The notes under the pieces are model-generated. The model had not been told where the DNA came from. It did no database searches and saw only the letters and a list, made by a program, of their open reading frames with translations. A DNA stretch of 64,000 bases from DATKRB01 sp035532415 (GTDB lineage: Bacteria; Actinomycetota; Acidimicrobiia; Acidimicrobiales; RAAP-2), in contig DATKRB010000055.1 in the NCBI GenBank assembly GCA_035532415.1, forward strand, positions 1-64,000, read 5' to 3'. Positions 23,881-33,131 of this stretch are shown one piece after another (positions within the stretch are counted from its first letter, which is position 1; each line of letters opens with the position of its first letter). The position numbers and the translations under genes were made by a program.

Positions 23881-24925
23881 GTCCCAGCACCTCCGGGTAG
23901 GCGTTCAGCGGGTCGGAGCGCTCGATGTAGACGACGCCCGTCTCGCCCTCCCACGACGCGGTCCCGTGGTTGAGCACGTACATGAGCCCCGGACCGTCGA
24001 GGTCCTTGCCCACCGCCAGCCCCTTCATCATCGACAGCCACAGGGAGCGCCGGGTGGTGATGGTGGTCTTCAGGGACCCTCCGGGCCAGCGAAGGCCCAC
24101 CGGCAGCTCCTCGTCCGCCATCACCAACTCGCGCAGACGGGGCGCCTCGGTGACCTCGGCGTGGTGCAGCACGCCGTCGGAGCCCGCCACCCAGCCCCCC
24201 TCGAGCGAGATGGCACCGTCGGGGGTCCAGTAGCGCGACAGGCCCCAGCCCCTCCCGCTGTCGTACAGGGTGCCGGTGATCACGTGCCCGCCCCACGGCG
24301 AGCCGCCTCCGCCGCCCCGCGGGCCCTGGGAGTGGTCCCGCCAGCCGTAGCCGTCGAAGGCGATCTCGTCCGTCCCGAGCACGACGGTCCCGCGTGCCCG
24401 GTACAGCTGCTCGTAGTGCTCCTTGGCCCAGCCCTGGTCGCGCATGCTGCCCCGTCCCGTCTCGACGGTGGTCGCCGTGTGGGCGTCCCATGCCGGGGTG
24501 ACCGACTCCACCTCCAGATCGACGACGAAGCGCCGGTTCGGGCCGACCGTGGCCAGCCCCGCCTGCATCGCCTCGTTGGACGTGTGCAGCCCGTAGCCGT
24601 CGAAGGAGACCTGCCAGCGGCCGAACGGCTCGAGGCAGCGGAATTCCATCCCCGCCCCGCCAGGTCGGCGCTCGGGGGCGGTGCGGTGGTAGGACCACAT
24701 CGACAACACGCCCTCGTCGCCGGGCAGGAAGGCGTAATTCATCTCGTGCCACATGGTCGGGTCGTTGGGCACGGTGCCGAGATGCAGCCACAGACCCACG
24801 TCGCTCGTCGGGTCGTACAGGGCGAAGAGCAGGTTCTCCGACCAGAACGGCACGTCCGGCTCGGTGCGCCGGATCTCCTCCCTCTCGGCGGCCAGGCCGC
24901 CGGAGAGGTCCCGCCGTCCGGTCAC
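23873..24925 (-). CDS. protein of unknown function linked to acyl-CoA/P450 genes
   Basis: 350 residues, not recognised with certainty. The sequence is beta-rich with repeated aromatic-Gly segments: FWSENLLFALYDPTSDVGLW, FGRWQVSFDGYGLHTS, FDGYGWRDHSQGPRGG and WGGHVITGTLYDSGRGWG, a style seen in lipocalin-like AttH/CrtC-type proteins and in DUF7064-type proteins near lipid catabolism genes. No signal peptide. The GTG start overlaps the P450 stop (GTGA), and its end overlaps the kinase gene, so all three are translated together. Confidence 0.7.
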   Translation of the reverse strand: MTGRRDLSGGLAAEREEIRRTEPDVPFWSENLLFALYDPTSDVGLWLHLGTVPNDPTMWHEMNYAFLPGDEGVLSMWSYHRTAPERRPGGAGMEFRCLEPFGRWQVSFDGYGLHTSNEAMQAGLATVGPNRRFVVDLEVESVTPAWDAHTATTVETGRGSMRDQGWAKEHYEQLYRARGTVVLGTDEIAFDGYGWRDHSQGPRGGGGGSPWGGHVITGTLYDSGRGWGLSRYWTPDGAISLEGGWVAGSDGVLHHAEVTEAPRLRELVMADEELPVGLRWPGGSLKTTITTRRSLWLSMMKGLAVGKDLDGPGLMYVLNHGTASWEGETGVVYIERSDPLNAYPEVLGRG

Positions 24926-26142
24926 GGGCGCCACTGCAGAACGAGGTTCTCGACCGAGCGCAGACCGGGAGGCCAGATCGGCTCCGTTCCGGGCTTGATC
25001 CAGTAGTCCGGGATGCGCCGGTGCCAGACCTGCAGCGTGATCCGCAGCTCCTGGCGAGCCAGGTGAGAGCCGCTGCAGCGGTGGATGCCACCGCTGAAGG
25101 CGTAGTGGGGGTTGGGCGCCCGATCGAAACGGATCTCCCCGGCGTCGGGCTGAAAACCGGGATCGGTGTCGGCCGCCCCGAGGTCGATGGTGACCATGTC
25201 TCCGGGGTGGACGGGCACGCCGCACAGCTCGGCATCGGCCGCCGCCACCCGGAACACCGCAGGCGTCGGCGTCTCCCAACGCAGCAGCTCCTCCACCGCC
25301 CCGGGGATCAGATCCGGGTTCCCAGCCAACTGGCCGCGTAGGTCCGGCCGTCGGGCCAGCTGGTTGTAGAAGAGGGACAGGGAGTTGGTCACCGTGTCGA
25401 GGCCGGCGATGAGCAGCAGGAAACAGGCGTCGAGCACCTCCTCGTCGGTGAGCCGGTGGCCGTCCACCTCCGCCCCGAGGACCCGGCCCATGACGTCGTC
25501 GCGGGGCGGGGCCGCCCGCCGTTCGTCGACGAAGGCCTGAAAGTACTCGTAAATGCGCCGGGCCGTCTCGTCTCCCAGCCGGGCCAGGGACTCGGTGTCC
25601 GTCGGTTCGATGCCGTCGCGGTAACCGGGTCGCAGCACCCCGTCCTTCAGCTCGTGCAACAGCTCGGTATCGGAGAGCGGCAGACCCATGAGGGTCAGGA
25701 ACACCTGGGTGGGCAGGGGGACGCCCAGCTCCTGGTCGAGCACGCACTCGCCCCTCGACTCGAAGCGGTCGACATGGTCGTTCACCAACCGCTCGATCGA
25801 CGGGACCAGCGGGTTGACGGCCCGGGGGGAGAAGAGGGGGTCGAAGAGCCGCCGGTAGAGCTTGTGCTCGGGCGGGTCGTTCTGGATCGGGATCAACGGC
25901 CGCCAGGCCCGCCCGATGGGCGGGAATTTCGACGAGAAGACATCGGGATGGCGAAAGACCGCCTCCGCCGCCTCACGGGTCGTGGTCATGAGCCCGCCGG
26001 CCTCCACGATCACCGGTCCCTGCTGACGGAGGGCCTCGAAGGTCTCGAACCGGTCGCCCACCTGGCTGTAGAGGTCACGGACCCCGTACCCGACGGCGGT
26101 CTCCCGATCGTCGGTCCCCCGTGCTTCCGGCGGGGGTTCCAT
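24922..26142 (-). CDS. cytochrome P450
   Basis: 406 residues with all P450 marks: I-helix LLLIAGLDTVTNSLSL (oxygen-binding AGxDT), K-helix ExxR in VEELLRW, and heme loop FSGGIHRCSGSHLAR with the Cys ligand. A bacterial soluble class I type. It needs a ferredoxin and reductase that are not adjacent. Hydroxylation of a terpenoid or steroid-like substrate ahead of CoA activation would fit the neighbourhood. The ATG before EPPPEARGTDD is chosen because upstream frame sequence is low complexity. Confidence 0.9.
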   Translation of the reverse strand: MEPPPEARGTDDRETAVGYGVRDLYSQVGDRFETFEALRQQGPVIVEAGGLMTTTREAAEAVFRHPDVFSSKFPPIGRAWRPLIPIQNDPPEHKLYRRLFDPLFSPRAVNPLVPSIERLVNDHVDRFESRGECVLDQELGVPLPTQVFLTLMGLPLSDTELLHELKDGVLRPGYRDGIEPTDTESLARLGDETARRIYEYFQAFVDERRAAPPRDDVMGRVLGAEVDGHRLTDEEVLDACFLLLIAGLDTVTNSLSLFYNQLARRPDLRGQLAGNPDLIPGAVEELLRWETPTPAVFRVAAADAELCGVPVHPGDMVTIDLGAADTDPGFQPDAGEIRFDRAPNPHYAFSGGIHRCSGSHLARQELRITLQVWHRRIPDYWIKPGTEPIWPPGLRSVENLVLQWRP

Positions 26143-26290
26143 CAGGACTGCCACCGCCGATCGGTTCCCACTTCGACGAGAACACCTCGCGACATCATCT
26201 CGCCCTCCCCACCTCAGCGAGCCGGGATTGAGGCCCCGGCCGTCGACCGCTGCGCCGGCCCCCCACGAGACCCTGCAGTTGGCCGCCAAC

Positions 26291-27607
26291 CTACTGCCCC
26301 GTCGGGACCGACACCCCTCGATCCCGGGCACTCCGACCGTCGGCAGGAGCCAGAGGACCTCGCCGCGCCGCCCTCCGCCACCACACCGCCATGCGAGCGC
26401 CACCCGACGGCGCCTCGCCGACGGACCAGGTGCCATGCGTCGCCCGGACGACGGAATCGGCGATGGCCAAGCCCAGACCGGTCCCACCCGGCGAGCCCGT
26501 CGCCCGCTGGAACCGGTCGAAGATCAACGGGCGCTGGTCAGCCGAGATTCCCGGCCCCGTATCGTCCACCTCCAGCCCGACCCGGTTCCCCTCGACCCGG
26601 ACCCGCACCACCACCTGCCCTCCCGTCCCTGCGTACTTGCACGCGTTGTCGACCAGGACGCCGGTGAGCCGATCGATCCAATCCGGCGGGGCCTGCACGA
26701 CATGGGGGCCGCCGTCCATCTCGTGAAAGCTGAGCCCGACCCGTCGGACCTCGGCCACCGGCTGCAACCGCTCCGTGCACGCGGCGGCGAGGGCCGCGAG
26801 GTCTGAATCCTCACCGGCGCGAGTCTCCGGCGGGTCGCTGTCGGCGCGCGCCAACCACAGAAGATCGTCCACGATCCGCCGCAGGCGCCGCCCTTCCCCG
26901 GCCACCCGGAGGAGGACCGCCTCGTAGGTGCCGGCATCCCGACGTCGGCTCAACGCCAGGTCCACCTCCGCTTCGATCACGCTCAGCGGGGTTCGCAACT
27001 CGTGCGAGGCGTCGGCAGTGAACTCCGCCTGGCGCCGCCTCACCAGCTCGAGGGGAGCCGACGTCCGCAGACCGATCGCCAACGCACCTGCGAACACGCC
27101 GACGAACAAGGCGGCACCGAAGATCAGCTCCGGGACCCACAGCACGCCCCGTACTCGCTCGATCTCGGCGACGCTCTGGCCGGCGACGAGCCAACCCGAG
27201 CCCATTCTCACCGCCTTGACCCGGAACTCCGTCGACCCGATGGAGACCGCCGTCGGAACGGCGCTCCAAGTCCGCCGTGGCAGCGTCGGAGCACCGTAGG
27301 TCAGCCCGGTGGCGACGCCCGGTGCCGAGACTCTCCACACGAACGACGGTGCATCGTCGAAACCCGAGCTCCCGTCGACGCCCCGGAAGTGATCACTTCG
27401 GGAACCGACGGCCCCGGAAGCGGGCAACGCGAGCCGGTGTTGATCCAGAAGGCGTTCGGAAAGCCGGGCATCGACCTCGGTCGTGAGACGGTGCACCACG
27501 ATGAAGTTGAGAACGACGACCCCGATGACATAGCACCCCATCACGAGCAACGTCGCAACGGCCGCAACCCTCGCGGCATGCACACGGGTCGCCCTGTTCG
27601 CCCTCAC
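26291..27607 (-). CDS. membrane sensor histidine kinase (orphan)
   Basis: 438 residues. Two membrane spans (about 15-37 and near 165-190) enclose an outer domain of about 125 residues, then the kinase core: H box FTADASHELRTPLSVIEAEV, N box VLVDNACKYAGTGG, G1 VDDTGPGISADQRPLIFDRF, G2 GGTGLGLAIADSVVRATHGT. It is closely similar to the kinase at 42732 along its whole length, including the sensor domain, but has no response regulator beside it. It lies next to ApbE and FMN-binding genes. GTG start at VRANRATRVHA, matching the paralogue. Confidence 0.88.
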   Translation of the reverse strand: MRANRATRVHAARVAAVATLLVMGCYVIGVVVLNFIVVHRLTTEVDARLSERLLDQHRLALPASGAVGSRSDHFRGVDGSSGFDDAPSFVWRVSAPGVATGLTYGAPTLPRRTWSAVPTAVSIGSTEFRVKAVRMGSGWLVAGQSVAEIERVRGVLWVPELIFGAALFVGVFAGALAIGLRTSAPLELVRRRQAEFTADASHELRTPLSVIEAEVDLALSRRRDAGTYEAVLLRVAGEGRRLRRIVDDLLWLARADSDPPETRAGEDSDLAALAAACTERLQPVAEVRRVGLSFHEMDGGPHVVQAPPDWIDRLTGVLVDNACKYAGTGGQVVVRVRVEGNRVGLEVDDTGPGISADQRPLIFDRFQRATGSPGGTGLGLAIADSVVRATHGTWSVGEAPSGGARMAVWWRRAARRGPLAPADGRSARDRGVSVPTGQ

Positions 27608-27721
27608 GAGACTACCGACCGGCAGCCGACTCCCGATCCCTCCCGGTCCGGGGATCGGGGCACGAGCACCCACCCCGAGCCGGAAGCGGGTGCCGACGAT
27701 CTCACGACGCGGATGGCCCGA

Positions 27722-28513
27722 TCAGCGGGCCGGCACCGGCTGGGCAGCAAAGCGGAACCCGGGGGTGGACACTTCCCTTCCATCGGGACAGATGACGTAC
27801 GCGCCGTACCCGGGCAGCCCGGCGACGTTGCCCAGACCCTCCTCGCCGGCCACGGCGAGACCCGTCGCGAGCGCATCGGCGAGCGCCAGACTCGGTCCGG
27901 TGACGGTCGCCGAAGCGACCCGGCAGGCGGCGGTCCCGGTGTGCGGGTCGGTCAGGTGGAGCCCGCGCTGGTAGGCGCCGGACGTGGCCACGCATCGTGC
28001 CGGCTCGACGACGCAGGCAAGCGCGTCCGCCCGCCACGGGTGCTGGATGCCCACCCGCCAAGGCCGACCGTCCCCTGGCTTCCCCACGGTGGCGACGTCC
28101 CCACCGCCGTTGACCATCACGGCCTGAGCGCCGGACCGCCGGAGGATGGTGGCCGCACGCTGCACGGCCCAACCTTTCACTAGGCCCGTGGGATCGACAC
28201 CGCCCGGCATCCTCCAAGGGTCGAACCATCCTCCCGACCTCTCCCGCGCGATCTCGCAGAGCCGGAGGACGTCGGGTATCTCCCCGGGGACGTCGGCGAG
28301 ACCCAGCTCGCCTCGCCGGAGTCGGCTCATCGGGCTGTCGGCGTCCCACGTGCTGAACACGCGGTCCGCGTGGTGCAGCCAGCCGCAGGCGTCAGCGATC
28401 GCCCGACGCACGGTGTCGGGCGCGGCCGTGCCCGGATGCACGGCGAACGAGACGACCGTCCCCATGACGGGCTCGGCGTGCCTCATGGGTGCCGGTTCGC
28501 CCGTGGCGCTCAT
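27722..28513 (-). CDS. apbE: FAD:protein FMN transferase (ApbE), locus A
   Basis: 263 residues. ApbE marks: PVMGTVVSFAV near the start, CGWLHHADRVFSTWDADSPM, GGVDPTGLVKGWAVQRAATI, VMVNGGGDVATVG and DALATGLAVAGEEG with the metal-binding Asp-Ala. It attaches FMN through phosphoester linkage to Ser/Thr of target proteins, usually outside the membrane. No signal peptide is obvious. The stop of the upstream FMN-binding gene overlaps its start by 4 bases, and that protein carries a target motif, so it is the probable substrate. Confidence 0.9.
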   Translation of the reverse strand: MSATGEPAPMRHAEPVMGTVVSFAVHPGTAAPDTVRRAIADACGWLHHADRVFSTWDADSPMSRLRRGELGLADVPGEIPDVLRLCEIARERSGGWFDPWRMPGGVDPTGLVKGWAVQRAATILRRSGAQAVMVNGGGDVATVGKPGDGRPWRVGIQHPWRADALACVVEPARCVATSGAYQRGLHLTDPHTGTAACRVASATVTGPSLALADALATGLAVAGEEGLGNVAGLPGYGAYVICPDGREVSTPGFRFAAQPVPAR

Positions 28514-29067
28514 TTGAAGTGCAGCTTGTCGAGGGCCGACTGCACGGACATTGCGTACGCCTCGCTGGTGTAGGTGGCACCCGACACCCCGTCGATACGC
28601 GAGCCCTGCACGCTGAGCACCTGGCCGCGCAGCATCGGTATGACCTGCGCGGCCAGCTGCTGGGAGTATTGCTCGGCCGTCTGAATGACCGGGACGGAGG
28701 TGCCGGTGATCCGCGTGCCGCTCACAGTCACCTTCACGGCGATCTCGCCGTACCCGTACTGTTCCGTCTTTCCGGTGGCACTGAGGAGAGAAGGTGCGGT
28801 GGTCGTGCTCGGCGCAGCGGCCGGAGGCGGGCTCGTAGTGCTGCTCACGCCCGAGCCCGTGGTGCCGGCGCTCGTTGCCTTTCCCGTCGCGGCGTTCCCC
28901 CCGGCTGCAGCTCCGGTGACCCGTGACGTCCCCGACGATGGCGACGTGGTCCGGCTGGTGCTCGGCGTCGCCGAGGAGATTGGAGCGCTCGTGTTGTGCG
29001 AACGGAACCCGAGAACACCCACCAGACCGACAGCGGTGGCACCCAGCACGAGCGGGCCTCTTCTCAC
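28510..29067 (-). CDS. membrane-anchored FMN-binding domain protein, locus A
   Basis: 185 residues. An N-terminal anchor (GPLVLGATAVGLVGVLGF), a Ser/Thr/Pro/Ala-rich linker of about 80 residues, then an FMN-binding domain (YGYGEIAVKVTVSGTRITGT) ending with the flavinylation motif SGATYTS, whose Thr is the expected FMN attachment site for ApbE. It would carry electrons on the outer face from the adjacent ferric-reductase-like protein. The GTG start is preceded by AGGAGG. It is coupled to apbE by overlap. Confidence 0.85.
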   Translation of the reverse strand: MRRGPLVLGATAVGLVGVLGFRSHNTSAPISSATPSTSRTTSPSSGTSRVTGAAAGGNAATGKATSAGTTGSGVSSTTSPPPAAAPSTTTAPSLLSATGKTEQYGYGEIAVKVTVSGTRITGTSVPVIQTAEQYSQQLAAQVIPMLRGQVLSVQGSRIDGVSGATYTSEAYAMSVQSALDKLHFK

Positions 29068-29089
29068 TCCATCCCTCCTCTTCCGCCGT

Positions 29090-30484
29090 TCACAGACTGA
29101 ACGCCTCGTGATGGATGGCGTCCTCGGGAACGCCGGAACGGCCAAGCACCTCCACCATGCCGGCGACGAACCCCTCGGGGCCGCACACGTACACGTCGCG
29201 CCGTCCGAGGCCGGGGACGAGCTCGCGGAGCAGACGTTCGTCCAGGACCGTCGAGCGCCTCGAGCCGACCAGCTCGTGGAGCGTGCCGTTGCGCTGACCG
29301 ACGAGCTTCACGATCTCCGAGCGGAAGACCAGCTCCTCGTTGCGAGAGGCCCGGATGACGACCACGGGGTCCGAGCCCATCGGGAGGTCCTCGAGCAGGG
29401 CCCTGACGGCGGTGATGCCGATTCCCCCTGCGATGAGCAGCACCTTCTCCTGGCGTCGCTCATGAGGGGTGAACGTACCGTAGGGGCCCTCTATGGCGAC
29501 CCGGGTGCCGGGACGGAGCCGGGCCAACGCTCCCGAATGGTCGCCCACCCCCTTCACGGTCAGGCGCAGATGCGGTGGGCGTGGGAGGGCCGAGAGCGAG
29601 TAGGGATGGGCCTGCCACCACAGATCCTTCGTGAGGAACCGCCACAGGAAGAACTGGCCTCCCGAGACGGCCAGACGGTCGAGGCGACGACCTCTGCAGA
29701 TTATGGAGACGACGCCGGGGGCCTCCGGACGTACCTCCACGACCCGGAGCCCGTGGTGAAGGGTCCGCGCCAGCGGAAGGCCGACGCGGTAGACGAGCAC
29801 GGTGCCGGCCGTGGCCACCCAGACGACGACCCAGACCGCTCTGGTGAGCGGATGCCCGACGAATGCGGGACCGAGGACGATCACGTGCGCGAACGACAAC
29901 GCGAGGGCCAGGTACATGTACAGGTGGATCGTCCACCACGTCTCGCGCCGGAGCCGCTGGCGGATGGCACGGATGGACACGAAACCCGCCATCAGCATCA
30001 GCCCCAGCCCGACGGTGGCGGCCAGCATGTCGGGGTACGAGGAGATGAAGACCCCCAACTGGTGCCAGGACCCGGTCCGGGCGGCCTCGGCGTACCCGAT
30101 GGTGATGATCACGGCATGCAGGATCAGCAGAGAGATCGGCCAAGGGCCCAGCCGCCGGTGCCACCGCAGCAGCCCGTCCTGACCGAAGGCCCGCTCCACC
30201 GGAGGGATCCGGCTGACGAGCAGGACCATGAGCAGGGCGAGGTACGTCCCGACGAGGCCCGTCAGACCGCCGAGGAAGATCGCTGCTCCTCCGGGCGCGG
30301 AAAGTCCCGCCTGAGTGACCCCGGAGAACGCCAACCCCACGGTCACACAGAGGCCCAGGGCCGCCAGGCCGACCACCATGGTGGCGGTCCCCGGTCGCGG
30401 CGGCGGAGCCGGACGGCCGCGCCTCGCGACCCTTCCGCCGGGTCTGAAGGTCCCGGGGCTCGGACGGAGCGTCTCGGAGGTCAC
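29090..30484 (-). CDS. ferric-reductase-like transmembrane NAD(P)H oxidoreductase, locus A
   Basis: 464 residues. The N-terminal half has about six membrane spans with heme-ligand-type His (LLRWHRRLGPWPISLLILHA, WWTIHLYMYLALALSFAHVI). The C-terminal half is a flavodoxin-reductase module: FAD motif HPYSLSA (R of RxYS replaced by H), GVGDHSGAL, EGPYGTFT, IAGGIGITAVRALLEDLP and the NAD tail VYVCGPEGF. It would take electrons from NAD(P)H through FAD and heme to the outer side, where the FMN-binding protein waits. First gene of the locus A operon; divergent from the GDSL gene. Confidence 0.88.
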   Translation of the reverse strand: MTSETLRPSPGTFRPGGRVARRGRPAPPPRPGTATMVVGLAALGLCVTVGLAFSGVTQAGLSAPGGAAIFLGGLTGLVGTYLALLMVLLVSRIPPVERAFGQDGLLRWHRRLGPWPISLLILHAVIITIGYAEAARTGSWHQLGVFISSYPDMLAATVGLGLMLMAGFVSIRAIRQRLRRETWWTIHLYMYLALALSFAHVIVLGPAFVGHPLTRAVWVVVWVATAGTVLVYRVGLPLARTLHHGLRVVEVRPEAPGVVSIICRGRRLDRLAVSGGQFFLWRFLTKDLWWQAHPYSLSALPRPPHLRLTVKGVGDHSGALARLRPGTRVAIEGPYGTFTPHERRQEKVLLIAGGIGITAVRALLEDLPMGSDPVVVIRASRNEELVFRSEIVKLVGQRNGTLHELVGSRRSTVLDERLLRELVPGLGRRDVYVCGPEGFVAGMVEVLGRSGVPEDAIHHEAFSL

Positions 30485-30672
30485 GGCTCTCAGTCTCGGG
30501 GCTCAACATGACGGTGGCATGACAGCGCGCCACAGCCACGGCACCACGGGTTTCGTACGGCGCGCCGTCGTGCTGGCGCCGGTACCGGGATCGACGACGT
30601 CACTCGGCAGCCGACCGGTCCCCGCCCGCCGCCGATCCGATCCCACCCCGGCGAAGGGGACCTGGCGGGTTC

Positions 30673-32253
30673 GTGAAGACGGTATCCTTCCCGGGTGCGC
30701 CTCCTCGTCCGACAAGCCGGGCTGCAGGCCTTCGTGAGCCCGATCGGGGGGAGGGGGCTCAACTGAGAACCCCCAGCCACCGTCTGCGCCGCCGGCGACG
30801 CAACCTCGTCCTCTGGCTGACGGTGCTCCTCGTGACGGCGGGCGGACTTGCCGCATACCTCGGCGTCGGGGGACGGAGCGGCGGGCATGCTCTCCCTCCC
30901 CGGCCCCCGCACCGTTCGAAGACCACCGACCCGACGACCCCGCCGACGACCGCGCCACCGGCTCCGGTATGGCGGATCGGATGGGGATCCGCCATGGCCT
31001 GGGGCTACGGAACGGCGTCCAACGCCACCGTCAGAGAGGTGGCCACTCTCAAGATCGGGGGGTCCGCCTTGCGGATCCGGATCTCCAATCTCTTCGGCAA
31101 CCAACCTCTCGTCGTGGGCGACGCCACGGTCGCCGTCGATGCCGGCGGGGCGACTCTCGCCCCGGGGACCCTCCGTCCGCTCACCTTCGGCGGCAACCCG
31201 GGGGTCACCATCCCGATCGGGGGTTTCGTCTACAGCGACCCGGTGCCCATGACCGCCAGCGCCGGGCAGGTGGTCGCGGCCAGCGTCTACATCAGCAACA
31301 CCGACCTCATGACCGTTCATCCGTGCTGCGATACCACCGCGTCGTATTTCAGCGCCAACGGGGCCGGCAACCTGACGGCCAACCCCTCCCAGACCGGCTT
31401 TGCAGGCACCAGCCCCTGGCCGCGGCTCGTCGATGCCGTCGACGTGCTGCAGACGTCGGGCAACGGGAGCATCGTGGTCATCGGGGACTCCATAACCGAC
31501 GGCTACCACTCGGCCCAACGCTGGACCGACGTGCTCCAGCAACGCATCGACCTGCTCCCCGTCGCGTCCCGTCTCGCGGTGATCAACGAAGGGATAACGG
31601 CCAACACGCTCACCGCCGTGGTGCCGAGCGATGCGTCCGACGGCGGCGGTCCACCGGGTGTGTCCCGACTTGCACGTGATGCTCTCGATCAGTCGGGGGT
31701 GACCGAGATCGTGCTCTTCCTGGGTACCAACGACCTGTACTTCGGCGCCGGGAGCCAACAGGTCATCGCCGGGCTGCAGCAGGCCATCACGACGGCGCAC
31801 CAGGCAGGAGTGCGCATCATCGGCGTCACCCTCCTGCCCCGCGAAGCGGGAGAGGAGGCGTGGAGCCCCGCCCAGCAGAGCGCTCTTCAGCAGGTCGACG
31901 ACTGGATCCTCACCTCCGGAGCGTTCGACGGCGTCCTCAATTTCGCCACGCCCGTGGCAGACGTCTACAACGGCGCCTGCGCCCCGACGGCGATGTTCCC
32001 CCCCTACGACTCGGGAGATCACCTGCACCCGAACGCCGCAGGGCAGACGGCGATGGCGAATTCGGTGGACACCACCGTCCTCGGCCTCCCTGCCGCGCCG
32101 ACCGTTCCGCCGATGGTCGCCGTGACCCCGACCCCGGGATGCGCCGGCGTCCTCGGCATCCCCTCGGCCACCGCGCCCGCCCCGACGACGACAACGACGA
32201 TGCAGCCGACGACGAGATCGAGATCGCCGTCATCCAAGCCGACGACGACATAG
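30673..32253 (+). CDS. membrane-anchored SGNH/GDSL hydrolase
   Basis: 526 residues. An Arg-rich N-terminus precedes one membrane anchor (about 44-62, LVLWLTVLLVTAGGLAAYLG), a Pro/Thr linker, a beta domain (about 95-240), and the SGNH core: block I VVIGDSITDG (Ser), block III LFLGTNDLYF, block V DSGDHLHPNAAG (Asp, His). The C-terminus is Thr/Pro-rich. A secreted-face esterase acting on polysaccharide esters or lipids is likely. The GTG at 30673 gives a long cytoplasmic head; a later start nearer the anchor is possible, so the 5' end is uncertain. Confidence 0.8.
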   Translation: MKTVSFPGAPPRPTSRAAGLREPDRGEGAQLRTPSHRLRRRRRNLVLWLTVLLVTAGGLAAYLGVGGRSGGHALPPRPPHRSKTTDPTTPPTTAPPAPVWRIGWGSAMAWGYGTASNATVREVATLKIGGSALRIRISNLFGNQPLVVGDATVAVDAGGATLAPGTLRPLTFGGNPGVTIPIGGFVYSDPVPMTASAGQVVAASVYISNTDLMTVHPCCDTTASYFSANGAGNLTANPSQTGFAGTSPWPRLVDAVDVLQTSGNGSIVVIGDSITDGYHSAQRWTDVLQQRIDLLPVASRLAVINEGITANTLTAVVPSDASDGGGPPGVSRLARDALDQSGVTEIVLFLGTNDLYFGAGSQQVIAGLQQAITTAHQAGVRIIGVTLLPREAGEEAWSPAQQSALQQVDDWILTSGAFDGVLNFATPVADVYNGACAPTAMFPPYDSGDHLHPNAAGQTAMANSVDTTVLGLPAAPTVPPMVAVTPTPGCAGVLGIPSATAPAPTTTTTMQPTTRSRSPSSKPTTT

Positions 32254-32295
32254 CCGACGACGACATAGCCCGCCCCGGCGGCGCGCTCGAGGGCG

Positions 32296-32997
32296 CTAAA
32301 CCTCCGATGACGACCGTTCCTCCGGAGCCCGACCCAGCAGGTACCGGTACCTGACGAAAGGCTCCCCGCTCCGACTGGTCATCGCCCCGTCCTCCTGCCA
32401 CCCCAGCCGCTCGTAGAACTGGCGGGCCGCCAGGTCCGGTGGCGTCACCAGCACGATCGTGCGTAGCCCGGCTTCGCGGGCCTTCTCGACGGCGGTGTTC
32501 ACGAGGGCCCGCCCGAGCCCCATGCCCTGCCAGCCCGGGTCGACGACCAGATGGGTGATCTCCCCGACCGGCCCGTCGTCGGACCCCGCCGTGATCCCTG
32601 CATCCGGCTCGCGTTCGCTCCGGGTGGTCACGAGACGCCAGATCCCCCCGGCGTAGCGACGCGCCCGGGTGACCAGGACCTCCTTGCCCAACGCGGGCCG
32701 TCGCAGGGCGCCGAGCACCAGCTGGAGCGCGAGACCGAAGCCGTGGCGGCGCACCATCGCCCGGATGTGCCCGGCCGGATCGACGGCACCGAGCAGGACC
32801 CCGACCACCCGGTCGTCGTCGTCCACGCACGCCAGAGAGATCCCCCCGGGGCTGGCCAGCCACCCGCGGTAGTAGCGACGGAGGAACGGCAGCCCGCACC
32901 GGGAGATGAACTCCATTCCCAGTGTCTGGTGGTGGAGCAGGACGGCTCGTGGAACGTCCTCGCTCTGAAGTCCCCGGACGCGGATGGCGCTACCCAT
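32296..32997 (-). CDS. GNAT-family N-acetyltransferase
   Basis: 233 residues. The acetyl-CoA motif A is ITHLVVDPGWQGMGLGRALV (V-x-x-x-x-Q/R-x-x-G-x-G/A), and motif B is AARQFYERLGWQEDG. The N-terminal half (LLHHQTLGMEFISRCGLPFL, VVGVLLGAVD) is that of the longer GNATs seen in sugar-modifying or surface gene sets. The substrate is unknown. It converges on the GDSL gene with a 42-base gap and is divergent from the hydrolase at 33132. Confidence 0.82.
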   Translation of the reverse strand: MGSAIRVRGLQSEDVPRAVLLHHQTLGMEFISRCGLPFLRRYYRGWLASPGGISLACVDDDDRVVGVLLGAVDPAGHIRAMVRRHGFGLALQLVLGALRRPALGKEVLVTRARRYAGGIWRLVTTRSEREPDAGITAGSDDGPVGEITHLVVDPGWQGMGLGRALVNTAVEKAREAGLRTIVLVTPPDLAARQFYERLGWQEDGAMTSRSGEPFVRYRYLLGRAPEERSSSEV

Positions 32998-33131
32998 GCG
33001 CCAGGAGCATGTGGGGATCGATCAAGCGGCGGCTTCGGCGGGAGTGGGGGGGCGTGACGGCGGAATCTTAATCAAAGGGAGGGGCCGAGGGATGTCGTGG
33101 CGAATCCATTCCTTCTCGGTAGGCTGACCAC

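Noticed and set aside
32236..32272. 15-bp tandem repeat at the end of the GDSL gene
   Set aside because: Only two copies of a low-complexity gac-rich unit, attributable to the Thr-rich tail; not informative.
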